64,000 nt of DNA from Moniliella sp. 'wahieum' (lineage: Eukaryota > Basidiomycota > Moniliellomycetes > Moniliellales > Moniliellaceae): assembly GCA_003971905.1 (NCBI GenBank), contig RSEE01000031.1, positions 124,001 to 188,000 of the forward strand, read 5' to 3'. Positions 21,421-33,404 of the stretch are shown piece after piece. Position 1 is the stretch's first letter. Each line of letters starts with the position of its first letter. Made by a program: the position numbers and the translations under genes. The notes below the pieces were generated by a model. It had not been told where the DNA came from, did not search any database, and saw nothing but the letters and a program-made list of their open reading frames with translations.

Positions 21421-22383
21421 CAACCGGCCGAGAAGATAGGAAAGCGGGAGGGGAGGGAGGAGAAGGTGGTCGCGAGTTCTCGCGGCATGTCCACGGCATC
21501 CCTGAGTTCTGACGAATCTGACGCGCAGGCGGAATTCAAACTGGGGAGATTAATGTTCAGAACCAGGAGGATGTCATGTGATTAATGATTGATTGATTTC
21601 GATGGTTGTAATCACCGGTGCACAATAAAGCACGCAAACACCACTCAGTGTAAGGGTCAGGCGATACGAGTGAGGCCAAAAGCACCAAGGGAAGAAAGGA
21701 TGCACTGGTAGGGGAAAGGAGAACAGGAGCGGCGAGGAGCAGTGAGAATATTTACCTCAATAGCTAAGAGGACCGTGACACTCAGGACCACCACAACGAA
21801 CACAATCCACGTATGTGGCAAAAGCTACTATATAGATGACAACGATTTGGCCCATCTAACCATGCCTGGTGCGCAACATAGTATGTTGGTTGACACTCAG
21901 TACTCAACCAACATACGAATAACAACAACACAAGGCACACCCTCCCGGGGGGTTAACAATCTGAGCACAGTATAACAAGAAACGGTGAGTCTCTGTGCGC
22001 GTGTTGGTACGCTACTTGTCTGTATCATAGCAAGTATTACCCGATTTTACGGTGCGTTATAAGCCGTTGGACGCGGGCCTTTTTTACTCTCCGCGTATAC
22101 ATTCTCCACGTATAAAATACTCTCCGATATTGACCCTTTAAGCTTTAATCATCGATCATCGGCGATCAGTAATCATTCATCAGGCCTGGCCTCATGCACT
22201 TCATGCCTATGCCTGCAGGACTCAATATTCACGTGGATAAGGGTAGGTGAGTGTCTGGTATGAACTATAGTGTGTAAGAGATGCATGTCGACATGTGGGC
22301 GGCGGAAACTATATCGACGCCAACCTGTTTGGGACGAGATGCATTTCTTGATGAATGTGGAATGGAACCCGCTGCACAGCCCC

Positions 22384-22419
22384 GGCTGAGCCGCTGAGCG
22401 CTGAGACTCAGCGCTGAGA
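22384..22419. repeat. Palindrome array: AGCGCT in GCTGAG repeats
   Basis: GCTGAGCCGCTGAGCGCTGAG then ACTCAGCGCTGAG, i.e. CTGAG and its complement CTCAG alternating around AGCGCT. It lies directly before the G tract. Confidence 0.75.
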
Positions 22420-22430
22420 ATTGGACGGAC

Positions 22431-22451
22431 GGGGGGGGGGGGGGGGGGGGG
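22431..22451 (+). repeat. 21-base G homopolymer
   Basis: An unbroken run of 21 G on the plus strand. Its exact length is unreliable in an assembly that loses bases in shorter homopolymers. Confidence 0.85.
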
Positions 22452-22970
22452 TGCTATAGATTTGTTCTGAAATTCACGTGCAAGAACAGAAGTATAGGAT
22501 TAGTGGTCGGGGGAGAGCCCGGCCTGATTAATGTGGTTGCCGTTTTATGCAATGCCGAGAGGGCAATGCTGTGAAGAGTATATATAACTCGAGACACTCA
22601 TAGTTATAACCGGCAACCACCAGGGCATCGGATCCATCAGGTCTCAAGCTGTGTTGGCGCCGCATATTTTCCCGCTTTTACACGCAACATGCATACTGCC
22701 TTGCCTCCCACTTGCAGCCCAAAACACTATCCAGCTTCAAGCTTCAATAAGAAAGCGGAACAAAATGAATGCCATAATGCATAACGTCGGTGCTGGCTGA
22801 GGCCTAGGCCTGATTGATGCCAGGATAACTTGCCACTCGGTCCCACTGCCGCCATCGATTTCATTGACATCAGTCTCTAGCTTCATCGCATCGCGAGCCA
22901 GTGAAGCGGAGAGGTCTGGATCAGACCAGTCCGAGTGTGTGAAGCATTGTGTGAAGTTGAGGAGGCCTGC

Positions 22971-23070
22971 TCTCAGACTGAGCACTGAGGCTCTCAGTAC
23001 TGAGGCCAGTGAGGGTACTGAGGTTCGGGAACCGGTAACTAGGAACTAGTAACTCGTAACGCGTAACTGT
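22971..23070. repeat. Mixed palindrome array (AGTACT, ACTAGT, ACGCGT)
   Basis: CTCAG/CTGAG units pass into AGTACTGAG units, then GTAACTAG, AACTAGTAAC and GTAACGCGTAAC. The array changes palindrome along its length while keeping the 7-9 base spacing. Confidence 0.75.
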
Positions 23071-25603
23071 GTTCCCTAAGCGAAACACACTGTGTTCAAT
23101 AAGACCGTTTGTACTCACTGCGGAGGGTCATCGGGGCAACCGGTCACCGGCCATCCGGTCATATACTGGGGGGTCTCACCCGCCCCGATAGGGAGACCCC
23201 AGACCGGCATTGGTCAGAATACTGGTGTGGCCGGATTCGGGTGGAGATCCGGGACCCAAGGTCCGAACGAGCTGCCATGGCCTGAAGAAGGTCTATATAA
23301 AACGCCCTAAATCGCTATACTATACGCGTTCTACTTATACGCGTCGGGCGCGTTACGGCGTACGCTAGGGTCCCCAGGGTACGCCTCGGTGTTTCAGGTG
23401 TGATGATGATATTCACCGAGCGGCTTTGTGATGTGTGACGGCGTGAGCGGGATGCGTGACGCCTGAGGCCTCAGCCTGAGGCCGGAGACTGCGGCTGGTC
23501 GAAAGCTGATCGCTGATCTCGCTGATCTGAGGAGCTGGGGCCTCCTCCAGCTCCTCTAGGAGGATCCATATATCGCGAGGTTAGCTCTGTCGATCACCAC
23601 TGCTCAGCCGCTCAGCGCGCTCACGTTCTAAGTGGGTCTTCGAGTTGTTCACAGCACCTCCGCAAAAACTACATATGCAGAAGCTGTGGTATTGAAGGTT
23701 TTGAACTTTCGATCCGCGGACAACGGCGGAACACAGGGGGAATACCAACGTACACCAGAGAAGGCATATCTAGCGACTCACAGGCCCCGCCCGTGTGAAA
23801 GAGCAGAATACGTATGTCTCTAAAACGCATGTCCTTTAACAGCTAAACGTTAATCGATGTCCTGTAACATGTAACATTTAATCGATCAATCGAGATCGAT
23901 CATGATGGAGATTGGATACCGAGAGACATAACAGAGCGTTAAGTGATGTAAACCACAGATGTGCCCCCGCGACCTCAGCGCCTCATCTTCAGGGTATAGA
24001 AAGCCGGTGTCCTGTAGCGACGCTCTAATCCACCCGGCTATGCAGACCGCAACATGGACGCTGAGCGCTGAAGAGTATAGGGCAGTGGCGTATAGGCGAT
24101 AGCGCATCCACCGTTTTCTGTTCCCGGTGCCTAGGTGTTCTTTCCGTTTCCCGTTCCCACTCCGGTGCGACGACGCCCTGGATGGCCTTTCCCCAATTGT
24201 TGCACCCCGATGTTACCCCGGCTTCCGATGGTTTCTGATGCTTGGCCAGCTTCTTGCCCTCGTCGCCGCTTCAAATTCGAACGGCCTTGAAACCTTGCCC
24301 TCGGTTCTTAGTTTGTTTCTGTTCGGTCGCGTCCAATAACGCACCCGGATTGGTTGTTCCATCACCCCCATCCGCACATCAATCGTACAGTCGGCGTACG
24401 GTTCAAGACGCTCGCGTCCAGCCGGCTAAAGATTTCCCATTCTTCCCGATGGACGACTCGAGCATGCCTGATGGCCAACCGGTTTCGAGCCCACGCCTCG
24501 TTTCCAAGTGAGGTCCAACCCTCAACTATCCAAACCCTTGAGGCTCGCGACGGTTTTCAACAGCTCAAGACGGATTTTTTTTCAGGATCCTCGTCTGCGA
24601 CGTCAACCTCGGTTGCTCTATTCCTTCTTTCTCGTTGGTTAATTTCCGCTCTCCCCCGCGGAGAGGGAGGACCCAGGAGATGCGCGCGGACGCGCATAAG
24701 AGAGATGAGGAGTGGGAGCCCAGGTCGCCAAAAGGCGTGGCGACGGCTGAAAGCCCAATTACCTGTTTATCCTACCAAGTAGGCATGTGTGGACATGCCT
24801 TGTGAAGAGGAGCGTGATGTCACGGGCGAAGACGGGCTGGCAACCCCAGCGGAGTTTACGCGCACGTCTTTCGCCTTCCTGCGCCCTTCGCCTTCCTGAA
24901 AGGATCGAAGAATCTTGAATCTTAAATGGAGAGAGAGGTTGCATGCGATGGCGACTGCGGCAGGGGCAGAGAGAAGGGGAGAGGGCCGATTGATCGGAGT
25001 CCTGACGTCAGTTCATCTCGCCGTCCTATAACTTGCCGCTTTGAGCTTTACCACACACGACGGGGGACGTGACTAACAAGAATTTGGATGTGCAATGTCC
25101 CATTCACCTTTAGCTTATCTCTTCTAGCTTCTACCCATATAGAGAAACCCTTTTAGTTGCATCAAAGAGGATGTGGCAGGAAGAAAAAAAAGGCCCCGCT
25201 TTAGAGGATGTGACAGGGAGAAAAGGCCCCCACTTTCACTTCGCCACACTCCTTTTAGTAAGGCCGGTAATGCTTAAAGGGCCTTGTTTCGTCACATGCC
25301 ATCTCCTGTTAGACAAAAAGCTATGTCACATGTGACACTGCTAGAGTGCGAATTGTGGGAGCACTCGCGATCCTATGGATCAGCTGCAAACCAGCCTTCA
25401 GACAAGGTGTGAAGGCAAAGTGGTGAGCGGTGAGCCACAAGTCTTCAAGCAACGTCTGAACCGAAGGAGATAGGAGAGAAAGAAGGGATATGAAGCGAGC
25501 AGGGCGTGTGCGCCCGAGAGCGGAACTCTTCCGCCAGGCCTAAGCGAGCGTCACCGATCCACTGAGGGCCGTGCAGGGGAACCCCAGCAGTACCCTGAAG
25601 CAA

Positions 25604-25684
25604 GCGAAGGCTGCGAAGGCTGCGAAGGCTGCGAAGGCTGCGAAGGCTGCGAAGGCTGCGAAGGCTGCGAAGGCTGCGAAGGCA
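25604..25684. repeat. 9-bp minisatellite GCGAAGGCT, nine copies
   Basis: Nine near-perfect units start every nine bases from 25604 to 25676. The unit keeps the reading frame: the plus strand reads repeated Ala-Lys-Ala, the minus strand Ala-Phe-Ala or Gln-Pro-Ser. Surrounding frames are short (60-117 codons) and lack other support. Confidence 0.9.
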
Positions 25685-26849
25685 CTAAGAATATCATCAG
25701 ATAGCACTTCCTCGTGTGACATGTCACAACAGCAGTGGTCATACTGTCACATACGCAAGACGTCACACACGGTGTCAATAAACGTCGTTTCCCCTCGAAG
25801 TTAATATTCTGCGGGTTTGAGAGGAGGACAAAACTATACGCGACGGATCCTCGAAGAAAGAATAGGACGCGAATGCCAAGCCTGAGGCTGAGGACATCGA
25901 TCATCCTGATTCCCCACTGACGCTTGACGTCCTAAAGTCTAAGAGAAGTTCTGACACAGAAAGGAGACAAAAAGGGGTGTGGGCCCTAACGTCTAACCCA
26001 GACTGAGGAAGGAAGCAAAAGCCAAGTGGCACATACACTTGTACTCAAAGTGAAATATACTGTGGCATGGCTTTTCCCATTTTGAAGATCAGTGGAACTT
26101 GGCAGGCGGCTGGCCCTCTAACATGTGACCATGTGACCTCTGTGACGGTGGCCTGAAGAGATCTGAGATCTGACCCTTGTCAACACAGTCTGTCGGCATT
26201 CCATACTAGTAGCGAACAGCCATGCATTATCGTCATCTTCGTTATCGTTCTGCCAGAGCGTTTCGCCAGCGGTCGATCATGCATCCTCTGTGGTGCATAT
26301 GGTGTTCCAGTACAACTGTTGGTCAGCTCTCGTAGTGTTGGCGGTGTAAACCACATCGACTAACACGCCAACTTTTTTCACGTTTTTATTATAGTACACC
26401 GATAATCGATAACCGATAATTTCGTCAAGATGGGTCGATATGGATGAGCATGTGATGGTATGCCACACCGTCCCATGAGATGCCATGAGACACGAGTACG
26501 AGTACTGAGTGCGTGAGAGACGAGAGATGGTCGAAGGGAGTGAGGGATGATATTATGCACATTCGATGATCGATGCAAGTCGAGGAAAGTTAGCCACCAG
26601 CGAGAAAGAAGCACACAACAGGCAAAAAGTCAATCACAATTCCCATTATGATACGCTTTAGCGCTTAGCTTAGCGCTTAACGCTTTTAATGTTGTCTATA
26701 CTGTGGTGCATGAAGGAAGAGACCGGTGCATGACTGCGTGAATGTGTGCCCTTCGAGCCGAATAGCAGACTTGGTACTTAGTACTTATTGGGGATTTTAT
26801 AACGCCAACGCAGTCAGCGCAAGGGTGCATATGTGTTCTGGTGAGGGTG

Positions 26850-26940
26850 AGGCCTGAGCCCTGAGCCCTGAGCGAGCGCTGAGTGCCTGAGCGGCTTGAG
26901 CTCAGCCTGAGGCTCCTGAGGCCTGAGGGTCTGAGGGCCT
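26850..26940. repeat. Palindrome array: CCTGAG/CTCAGG repeats
   Basis: About a dozen CTGAG units with AGGCCT, GAGCTC and AGCGCT cores: GCCTGAGCCCTGAGCCCTGA and so on. One of the longest of this class. Confidence 0.8.
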
Positions 26941-28420
26941 GTCCTGCTGATGAGCCTTTGCGCTGAGCTTGAGGCCGAACCCTGGAAGCCGGGCAAATGA
27001 AATTTGAAGAGGAGCCTAGATCTGAAAAGGAGCACGGAGCGTTGTTGTGTGTCTCGTACATCCGATTTGTCACCGAGAGCGAGAGAACGGAGAGCCACAC
27101 AGACGCGTCAGATGTGTTTGATCTGTTGCTTTTGTGTGGTGTTTTACCTGTTGTTTCGGACATGTCTGTGATCTGTTGAATTAAATTTGAAAGGCTTGGG
27201 CGTGGGCGTTTTGAACAAAGCCCCTGATTGAATGATTGTAACTGGTGGCATGACCCAACCAGATCAGCCTGAGCCCTAGGGCATCGAGCATCATGGAACT
27301 CAACGTTGCGCTGGGAGCATTGGGTGCATTAGGCGCAAAAAGGGGGAGCAGAAAATGCGATAGGCCCATCGGCGATCGCTGCCTTAGCATATGCGCCTCA
27401 TGAGCATGATCAACTCGATCATGAGAGGAGGCGAGAGGCTGCTTACTGCAGGATACACCCTGTGGCGTGAACGCTTGAAGGCGGAGGCCGCCTGAGAGGC
27501 ACTTCAATCAGGAAAATAGTTCACTGTGGCTCAGGCGCTCAGGCCTGAGATAGCGCCACCCATCTCTGACCATCGAAGTGACCAGTGAGTGACTAGTGAG
27601 TTAGTGATCGCATAGGAACCGACGCGGTTGCTCGATTTGTAGCACATTTTGGTCGCATCTTCCTGGTCGGGCACGTGAATGGGTGATGCATGATGCAGGA
27701 TGCGTGAGCGCGATTGCTCAGGCTGAGCCTCGTGGGGGCGTCTCGGCCTGAAATTGAACGCCTGAACCGAACTGAAGCGTTGATCAGTGGCCTCCGGATC
27801 GATGATCGCTGATGCGCTGATGCACCGATGGAAGATGTGACATGCGGAAAGCTCCATGTGACATCTACACCAGCTCAGTATTCAATTACCAATTCCCGGA
27901 GCCGTTCATGGGGCCAGCAGGCGCCAGCAGCATGCTCCACCCTCAAGCGCACAGGCCTCCGGATCACTCGATCGCTGGCTTCGCTAGCTTCACTCCACGG
28001 GGCGCTGCTGGCTCTGGCACGCGCAGGGTCTAGTAGGGTCGCCAGGGCTCAGCACAGCTGCGTTGCCGGCACCCGGGCAGCCCCCCGGCAGTCGACCGGG
28101 CTCTCCGAGTCCCACACTGCTTTGACGCCCGACTCTCATCCTGTGCGGCGCAGGGTGCTGTCTGCCGGGCCTCCCCCCAGCAGGGAGCAGCGCTCCGCCC
28201 GACACTGGCCCCATGCGTGCATCGGCGCATTGCAGCTGCCCGCCCAGCACCACACACCCGCTTCCGCCTTGTTTGGGAGAAGGTGCGGCACGGCGGCGCT
28301 TTATGACAATTGCGTTATAAGGCTCCCATTTCAACGCCAGCGTATCGCACCTTCCTTTTTCTTGTCTCCCCCCTCCTCCTCTTCCGGCTTTCTTGGCCTC
28401 CCACATCTATTCCCCTCGCC

Positions 28421-29683
28421 ATGTTCTCGCCGCTTCTCCCACTCCAGACGTCGCTTGATGCTCCCAACAACGATTGCTCTGCCGCAGGCAACTGCCGGCC
28501 TTAATCTGGCCCCTCCCTCGACTCCAGCCCCTGTCACTTCCTTGGTGCCTGCAGTCCCCTCCTTCCCTTTCAGCCTGTCATCCCATCAACCTCGCCCTAC
28601 TCCGTTCGCTTAGTATTCCCTTGGAGGAGGACCAAGAGTGCGACCCTTTGCCCGTCACGCCGCTTGGCGCAACGCGGCGCGCTCGCCAATCCGGCGTTAC
28701 TGCCCTACCACAATGCGACAGCCTATGCTCTGTCAGCAAAGATACCACCTCCTCTTCGCAATCGCACTTCACCGCCAAAGACCAGCTTCAACTGTTCCCC
28801 ACTATGACCCTGCAGACTTCAGCGCTACTTCCATCCACTCTCTTCGCCCCCCTCCGCTGCATCCGTTTCTGGCTGGTCCGCGTCGCTCATCCGTCTGCGG
28901 GCCACCGGTCACGGAGGAGCTTGAGAATTCAAGTCGCAAGGCATATCCTGCATACTGGCGTTCCTTTGGACCGCCCAGCTTCCCTCTACCTTTCCCTTGC
29001 GGACGGCCTCGGTTCACATCCGATCCAACAACGATGGGCAACAGTCCATTGGAATAAAAAGCCTCTCCCTCTCCGCTCTCACTCAACTCACTCTCCTCTC
29101 GCAACCTCTTTTCATCCTTGCTTCCATCACTTACTCGGCCTCATTGCTGCATTCAAGCCTCGCCCTCAGCATAATGCTGCAACATCGTCACTGTCCCCCA
29201 CGCTCATCCACACCACTTTTTCCGTACTACTTGCGCATCGCTAGTTGGCTACGTCCCCCCCCCCCAATCGGACCCCATCTGTCCCCGGCGATCATCACAC
29301 ATCATCACGCCCTTCTCGCGTGTTTTCTCCACACTGCTCGGCTTTCGCTGATCATAACCACCCCAACCGCATTCGTTGCAATCTCTTGCTTTTGGTACCT
29401 TCGTTTTCTGCCCCAACATTAATATTCTTCTGCTCCTTTTGGTTCTGCCACAACCTACCCACCTGTATTGATGACGCTCAGTTACTCTTGGTCGCTGATT
29501 TCGCGTTGGAACCCTTTGTATCATTGCCTACAAAAGAGCATCAATCATCATTCATTCCAGATCCGATTCGTAATCTGTATATACCGCCTGAGTCTCCCCC
29601 ATATAGCTACCCTCTCATAGAATGTCCAATCCCCCCTCGTTACAGACCGTTACCCAGGCCTCGACTGCCCAGCGCAGTGTGAA
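28421..29683 (+). CDS. Possible Ser/Pro-rich protein, unrecognised
   Basis: From ATG 28421 the plus strand is pyrimidine-rich and gives long overlapping frames in all three phases with Ser/Pro/Leu-rich products. Some stretches look like real protein: ATAGLNLAPPSTPAPVTSLV, YDPADFSATSIHSLRPPPL, VTEELENSSRKAYPAYWRSF, and IPDPIRNLYIPPESPPYSYP ending near 29683. If it is one gene it has several frame changes, as its neighbours do. The composition suits a disordered regulatory protein, but no domain is visible and the region could be non-coding. A GTTATAAGG string at 28314 could be its TATA element. Confidence 0.3.
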
Positions 29684-29915
29684 AAGAATGGTGGGAGTGA
29701 CGCTTGGCGGGCCCACGATTGGTACGGAGTGATATGCATCATCACATGTGATATGGGCTATGCGTGTGACAGGGGCTAGGGCCATGTGACATGTGACATG
29801 CAGTGATTTGAGGGGGCGGCGGGAGAAAATGGACGAAAGCTAGTGGGTTTTTTTGTTGCGCCGCTTCTGTTCCTCCACCATCTGGGCCAAGAGCGTTAAC
29901 GGCACGGTGCTCGCC
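29684..29915. other. Short gap upstream of KAP123
   Basis: Holds CACATGTGA/GTGACATGTGACATG repeats (29745-29802), again a palindrome array, and the presumed KAP123 leader. Confidence 0.5.
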
Positions 29916-32900
29916 ATGGCTGCCGACCCGGAGTTTGTTGCGAGCATCAACCAGCTGCTCAACGACTCTCTCCTCCCCGACACCAACGCCGCCAAGGCCG
30001 TGCGTACGGATACTCGATATCTCGTCTTTCCTCTCTCTCCGTGCTGACCCCCTCCCCCCGTTCCGCGCTTCCCTCACGTAGGCCACCAAGGATCTTCAAG
30101 CGCAGCACAAGATCCCGGCCTTCATCCCAGCTGCCCTACAGATACTTGCACTCCCACTCCGACCGACGACGATGTTCGCCAACGTGCCATGGATGAGCTC
30201 CGCAAGTGCATTGGCAAGAGACCTAAAGTATGGAATGCGCAGACAGTCAATGTGCGCACAGCAGCCAAGTCCCAGTTACTGGACATGATCACAAACGAGC
30301 CCAACACCTCGGTCCGTACCGCCGCAGCCCGTTTGGTGAGCGAGGTCGCGCGTCGTGAACTGCCGCAGGATGCCTGGCCCGAGCTGCTTCCCTTTCTTTT
30401 CACTACGGCCGAACAGGGCACCGCTGCCCAGCGTCATGCTTCTGTCGTTGTCTTCTTTACCCTTCTCCAGACATTCAACAACGAAGACTTTGTTCAGAAA
30501 TACCTGCCGCAGATCGTGCAACTGTTCACCCGGACGATCAGCGATCCTGAGTCGCTAGCGATTCGCGTGGCCACCGCCCGTGGCTTGGGTAAGGTCGGCG
30601 AACTTCTGGACTACGGCGCGACGACCGACTTGGCTGCCGTGCAGTCAGCCATCCCTCAGATGATTAAAGTGCTGAAGCAGGCCATCGACGAGAATAACTC
30701 GGAATATACCCAGTTCCTCTTCGATGTGTTTGACAGTTTTGCCTTTCGGAACTACCGATTCTCAACTCGTCCCTGGGCAATCTGTTGGAGTGTTACCTTG
30801 TGGCAGCGGAGCGTAAGAACGTGGATGACAACATCTGCGTAGCTGCGCTGAACTCGGCCGTGTGGACCGTCACCCACAAGCGCCAAAAGGTTCAGCAGCT
30901 CCAGCTGGCCGGGATGATAATCCCCCGCACTCTGTCATCCTGCTTATTCCCGACATTAAGGTGACGGTCGGGCGGGGCATGGCGGCGTTACAACTGCTCG
31001 ATGCGATGGCCTCGGAACTTGCCCCCTCGCATGTATGGCCGCGGTTGCTAAGGGGGGTGCAGCTGCTTGCCCGGAGCTCGATCCCGGCCAACCGTGGTGC
31101 GGGGCTTCTAGCGCTCGGCGTTTCGGCCGAAGGGTTAGCGCAAACGCTGCGGGGGGATATGGAATTAGTATGGCCGTTGATTTGGGCTGGGATAAAGGAT
31201 CCTGAACTTCAAACTCGCCAACGTGCATTGACTGCCATTGGGTACATGTACGACCCACTTTCCGAAGAGATGTCGAGCAGCACGGGGTACTTGTGCCTGC
31301 ACTGATGGAGATGATTGCTCAGCCCGAAACCCAGCGCGCCGCCCTGGGTTCTTTGGGCTACCTTCTGGATTACTTGGGCGAGGGCATTAAGCCCTACCTC
31401 GACTCTGTTATGAAGACCCTTACTGGTTACCTCGATACGACGCCGTCGGACACCAAATTGTCCATTATTACAGCCATTGGCTCAGCTGCCCACTCGGCGG
31501 AGAAGGACTTCATTCCGTACCTCGATGGCATCATGACCAAGCTCACCCCTTTCCTTCAGTTCAAGGACACATCTGACAAGGAGAAAATGGACTTGCGCTC
31601 TGCTGCCCAGACTGCCATTGGTAACATTGGCGGCGCGGTGGGTTCCCGCGCCTTCCGTCCGTATTTTTCCGACACAGTTGACACTGCGTATGATGCGTTT
31701 GAGCTGGGTCAATCTCGTTTGAAAGAATGTTCCTTCATCTTCTTCAGCACGATGGCTACGGTGTTTGGAGAGAAGTTTGGCACTTGCCTTTCCCTAATCA
31801 TGCCCAAAATCCTGCAGAGTTTGCGGGAGCTGGAGCACGCTCCATCCCAGGCGACGACTTGTCGGACGATATTCTTTCGGCGGGCGCACAGGATGAAGAC
31901 ATCGATGATGAGTACGTTGACATGGAGGAGCTAAGCCAGTTCGTTGATTCGATCACACCGGCTGTCGCGAGCGAGAAGGAGGCCGCCGCCGACGCTGTGC
32001 GGGTGATTTTCCAGTACAACCACGTCGGCCTTTTTGCCCTATCTGCAGGAGACGGTGCAGGAGCTGGTCGCGCTCTTGCAGCACCATAGCCCAAGCCTCC
32101 GCAAGGCCGCCGTTACCGCCCTCTTCTCCGCTATCATAACCCTCAACGCGATTCAGAACCCAGACCAGTGGAAGGCAGGCCTGGATGTCCCGGTGCCCAT
32201 CTCCTCGGACGTGGAGCGACTGATTGACTTTGTGATGGGCCATGTTTTAGCATGTGGCAGCGAGGACGACCGGTACGTACTTTGGGTTCCGCTGTCATTA
32301 ATCGTTTCCTTGCAGGAAGACAATCCTTTCTCCGATCACGCCTAGTGGTGGAATAGGACCACCGCAGTGTGGAGAACCTACATGGAGCGACAGAAGAATC
32401 TGTCGCCTTGCTTTGCTTTTTTGAGCCTTGCCGTACTGACCTTACCCTTGCGCCTCTTTCCAGGACTGTGGCAACGCAGCTGTGCAATTCTCTCAGCGAC
32501 ACGCTCAGCGAGGTGGGTCCGGCTGTGATTGCGAAGCGTACGAGTGACGCGGCGGACATTGCGATGAGCATCCTTGAAAAAAAGTCCATTGCTCAGTCGC
32601 CCGATGGGAAGAGGAGGACCCCGACGAGGCCACCTCCGAACTGGATGCCATGCTCGTCTCTTCGGCCCAGGACCTTGTGTGCGGCATGGCGGAATCCCTC
32701 GGTGCTGACTTCCAACAGCCGCTCCAGCGGTTCTTGCCCCAGATCACCAAGTTTTACGGCCCAGGCAAAGCATCGCTCGAGCGGTCGGCAGCATTGTCGG
32801 CGATTGGCGCGTTGGCTGGAAGCATGAAGGAGCACGTGACGCCCTTACGCATGACATGTTCACTACCGTCTATGACGGTATGAAGGAAAAAATGGGAATG

Positions 32901-33404
32901 TGCAGCTGCACGCCACCTATGCGATGGGGCTGTTGATCGAGAACTCACAAGAGGACTTGACGGCGCACTACCCTGCTCTACTGACTGAGCTCCAACCAGC
33001 GCTGAGCCTGTCGAAAGACACGTCGCTGACGATCAAGCTGGAGCGAAAACTGAAGGCCAATGCGATGGGGTGTCTGGCGCGAATGGTGTACAAGAACCCC
33101 CTGCCCTCCCTTTGGCCCAGACGTTCCCGCTGATCATTGATGACTTATCCTTGTTGCATAAGGATCTGAATCAGGCACCGATAGTGCAACTCTTCATTTC
33201 CCTCCTCCAGGCCAAAACTCGATTGCCCAGAAGCACAGGAAAACAATTCTGTTTTCTTTGCGGTTGTGCTCGACGCACCCGCGGAGAGCGAATGGACATG
33301 CTGAACGCCGAAGAGCGCGACCAACTGCTCGCCTTCATCGCCAGCTTAATACCCAAATCCCGGACGAGATCCAGGCAGCGAGTTTGACGAGCTACCTTGG
33401 TTAA
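29916..33404 (+). CDS. KAP123: Karyopherin Kap123 / importin-4, nuclear import receptor
   Basis: A HEAT-repeat importin-beta that brings ribosomal proteins and histones H3/H4 into the nucleus (family knowledge). It starts MAADPEFVASINQLLNDSLL; an intron at 30000-30081 (GTGCGT...GTAG) leads into ATKDLQAQHKIPAFIPAALQ. Hallmarks in order: WPELLPFLF, RVATARGLGKVGELLD, SELAPSHVWPRLL, KDPELQTRQRALTAIGYM, SIITAIGSAAHSAEKDFIPY, SRAFRPYFSDTVDTAYDAFE, FGEKFGTCLSLIMPKIL, the acidic loop AQDEDIDDEYVDMEELSQF, MPYLQETVQELVALL, YAMGLLIENS and ANAMGCLARMVYKNP, which point to Kap123 and not Kap121. Further introns lie around 32273-32463. The C-terminus is IPDEIQAASLTSYLG. About 1,100 residues. Several single-base breaks (near 30155, 30750, 31290, 31880, 32600, 33340). 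Confidence 0.92.

Larger units (their letters stand above)
21421..28420. other. 7-kb gene-poor island with repeats
   Basis: I find no conserved protein motif over this stretch on either strand. It holds palindrome arrays, a 21-base G run, a 9-bp minisatellite, and TATA-like strings (TATATATAA near 22577, TATATAAAA at 23294). A GC-rich inverted repeat sits at 23170-23200. Pyrimidine-rich stretches at 24120-24780 have open frames without recognisable protein. No long terminal repeats, reverse transcriptase or transposase motifs were seen. It could be a repeat-rich non-coding region, an eroded transposon or part of a centromere; the sequence alone does not decide. Confidence 0.5.

Noticed and set aside
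23959-24050. Minus-strand sequence resembling a tRNA D arm (GGATTAGAGCGTCGC) with GAGGTCGCGGG downstream
   Set aside because: No TTCGA-type T loop and no acceptor stem pairing; at best a decayed fragment, so not listed as tRNA.
21421-28420. Transposon or retroelement
   Set aside because: No terminal repeats, target-site duplications, integrase, reverse transcriptase or transposase motifs could be seen.
27828-28613. 261-codon plus-strand open frame
   Set aside because: The first half lies over CTGAG-type repeats and the second overlaps the better frames of the possible 28.4-kb gene in another phase; no motif.
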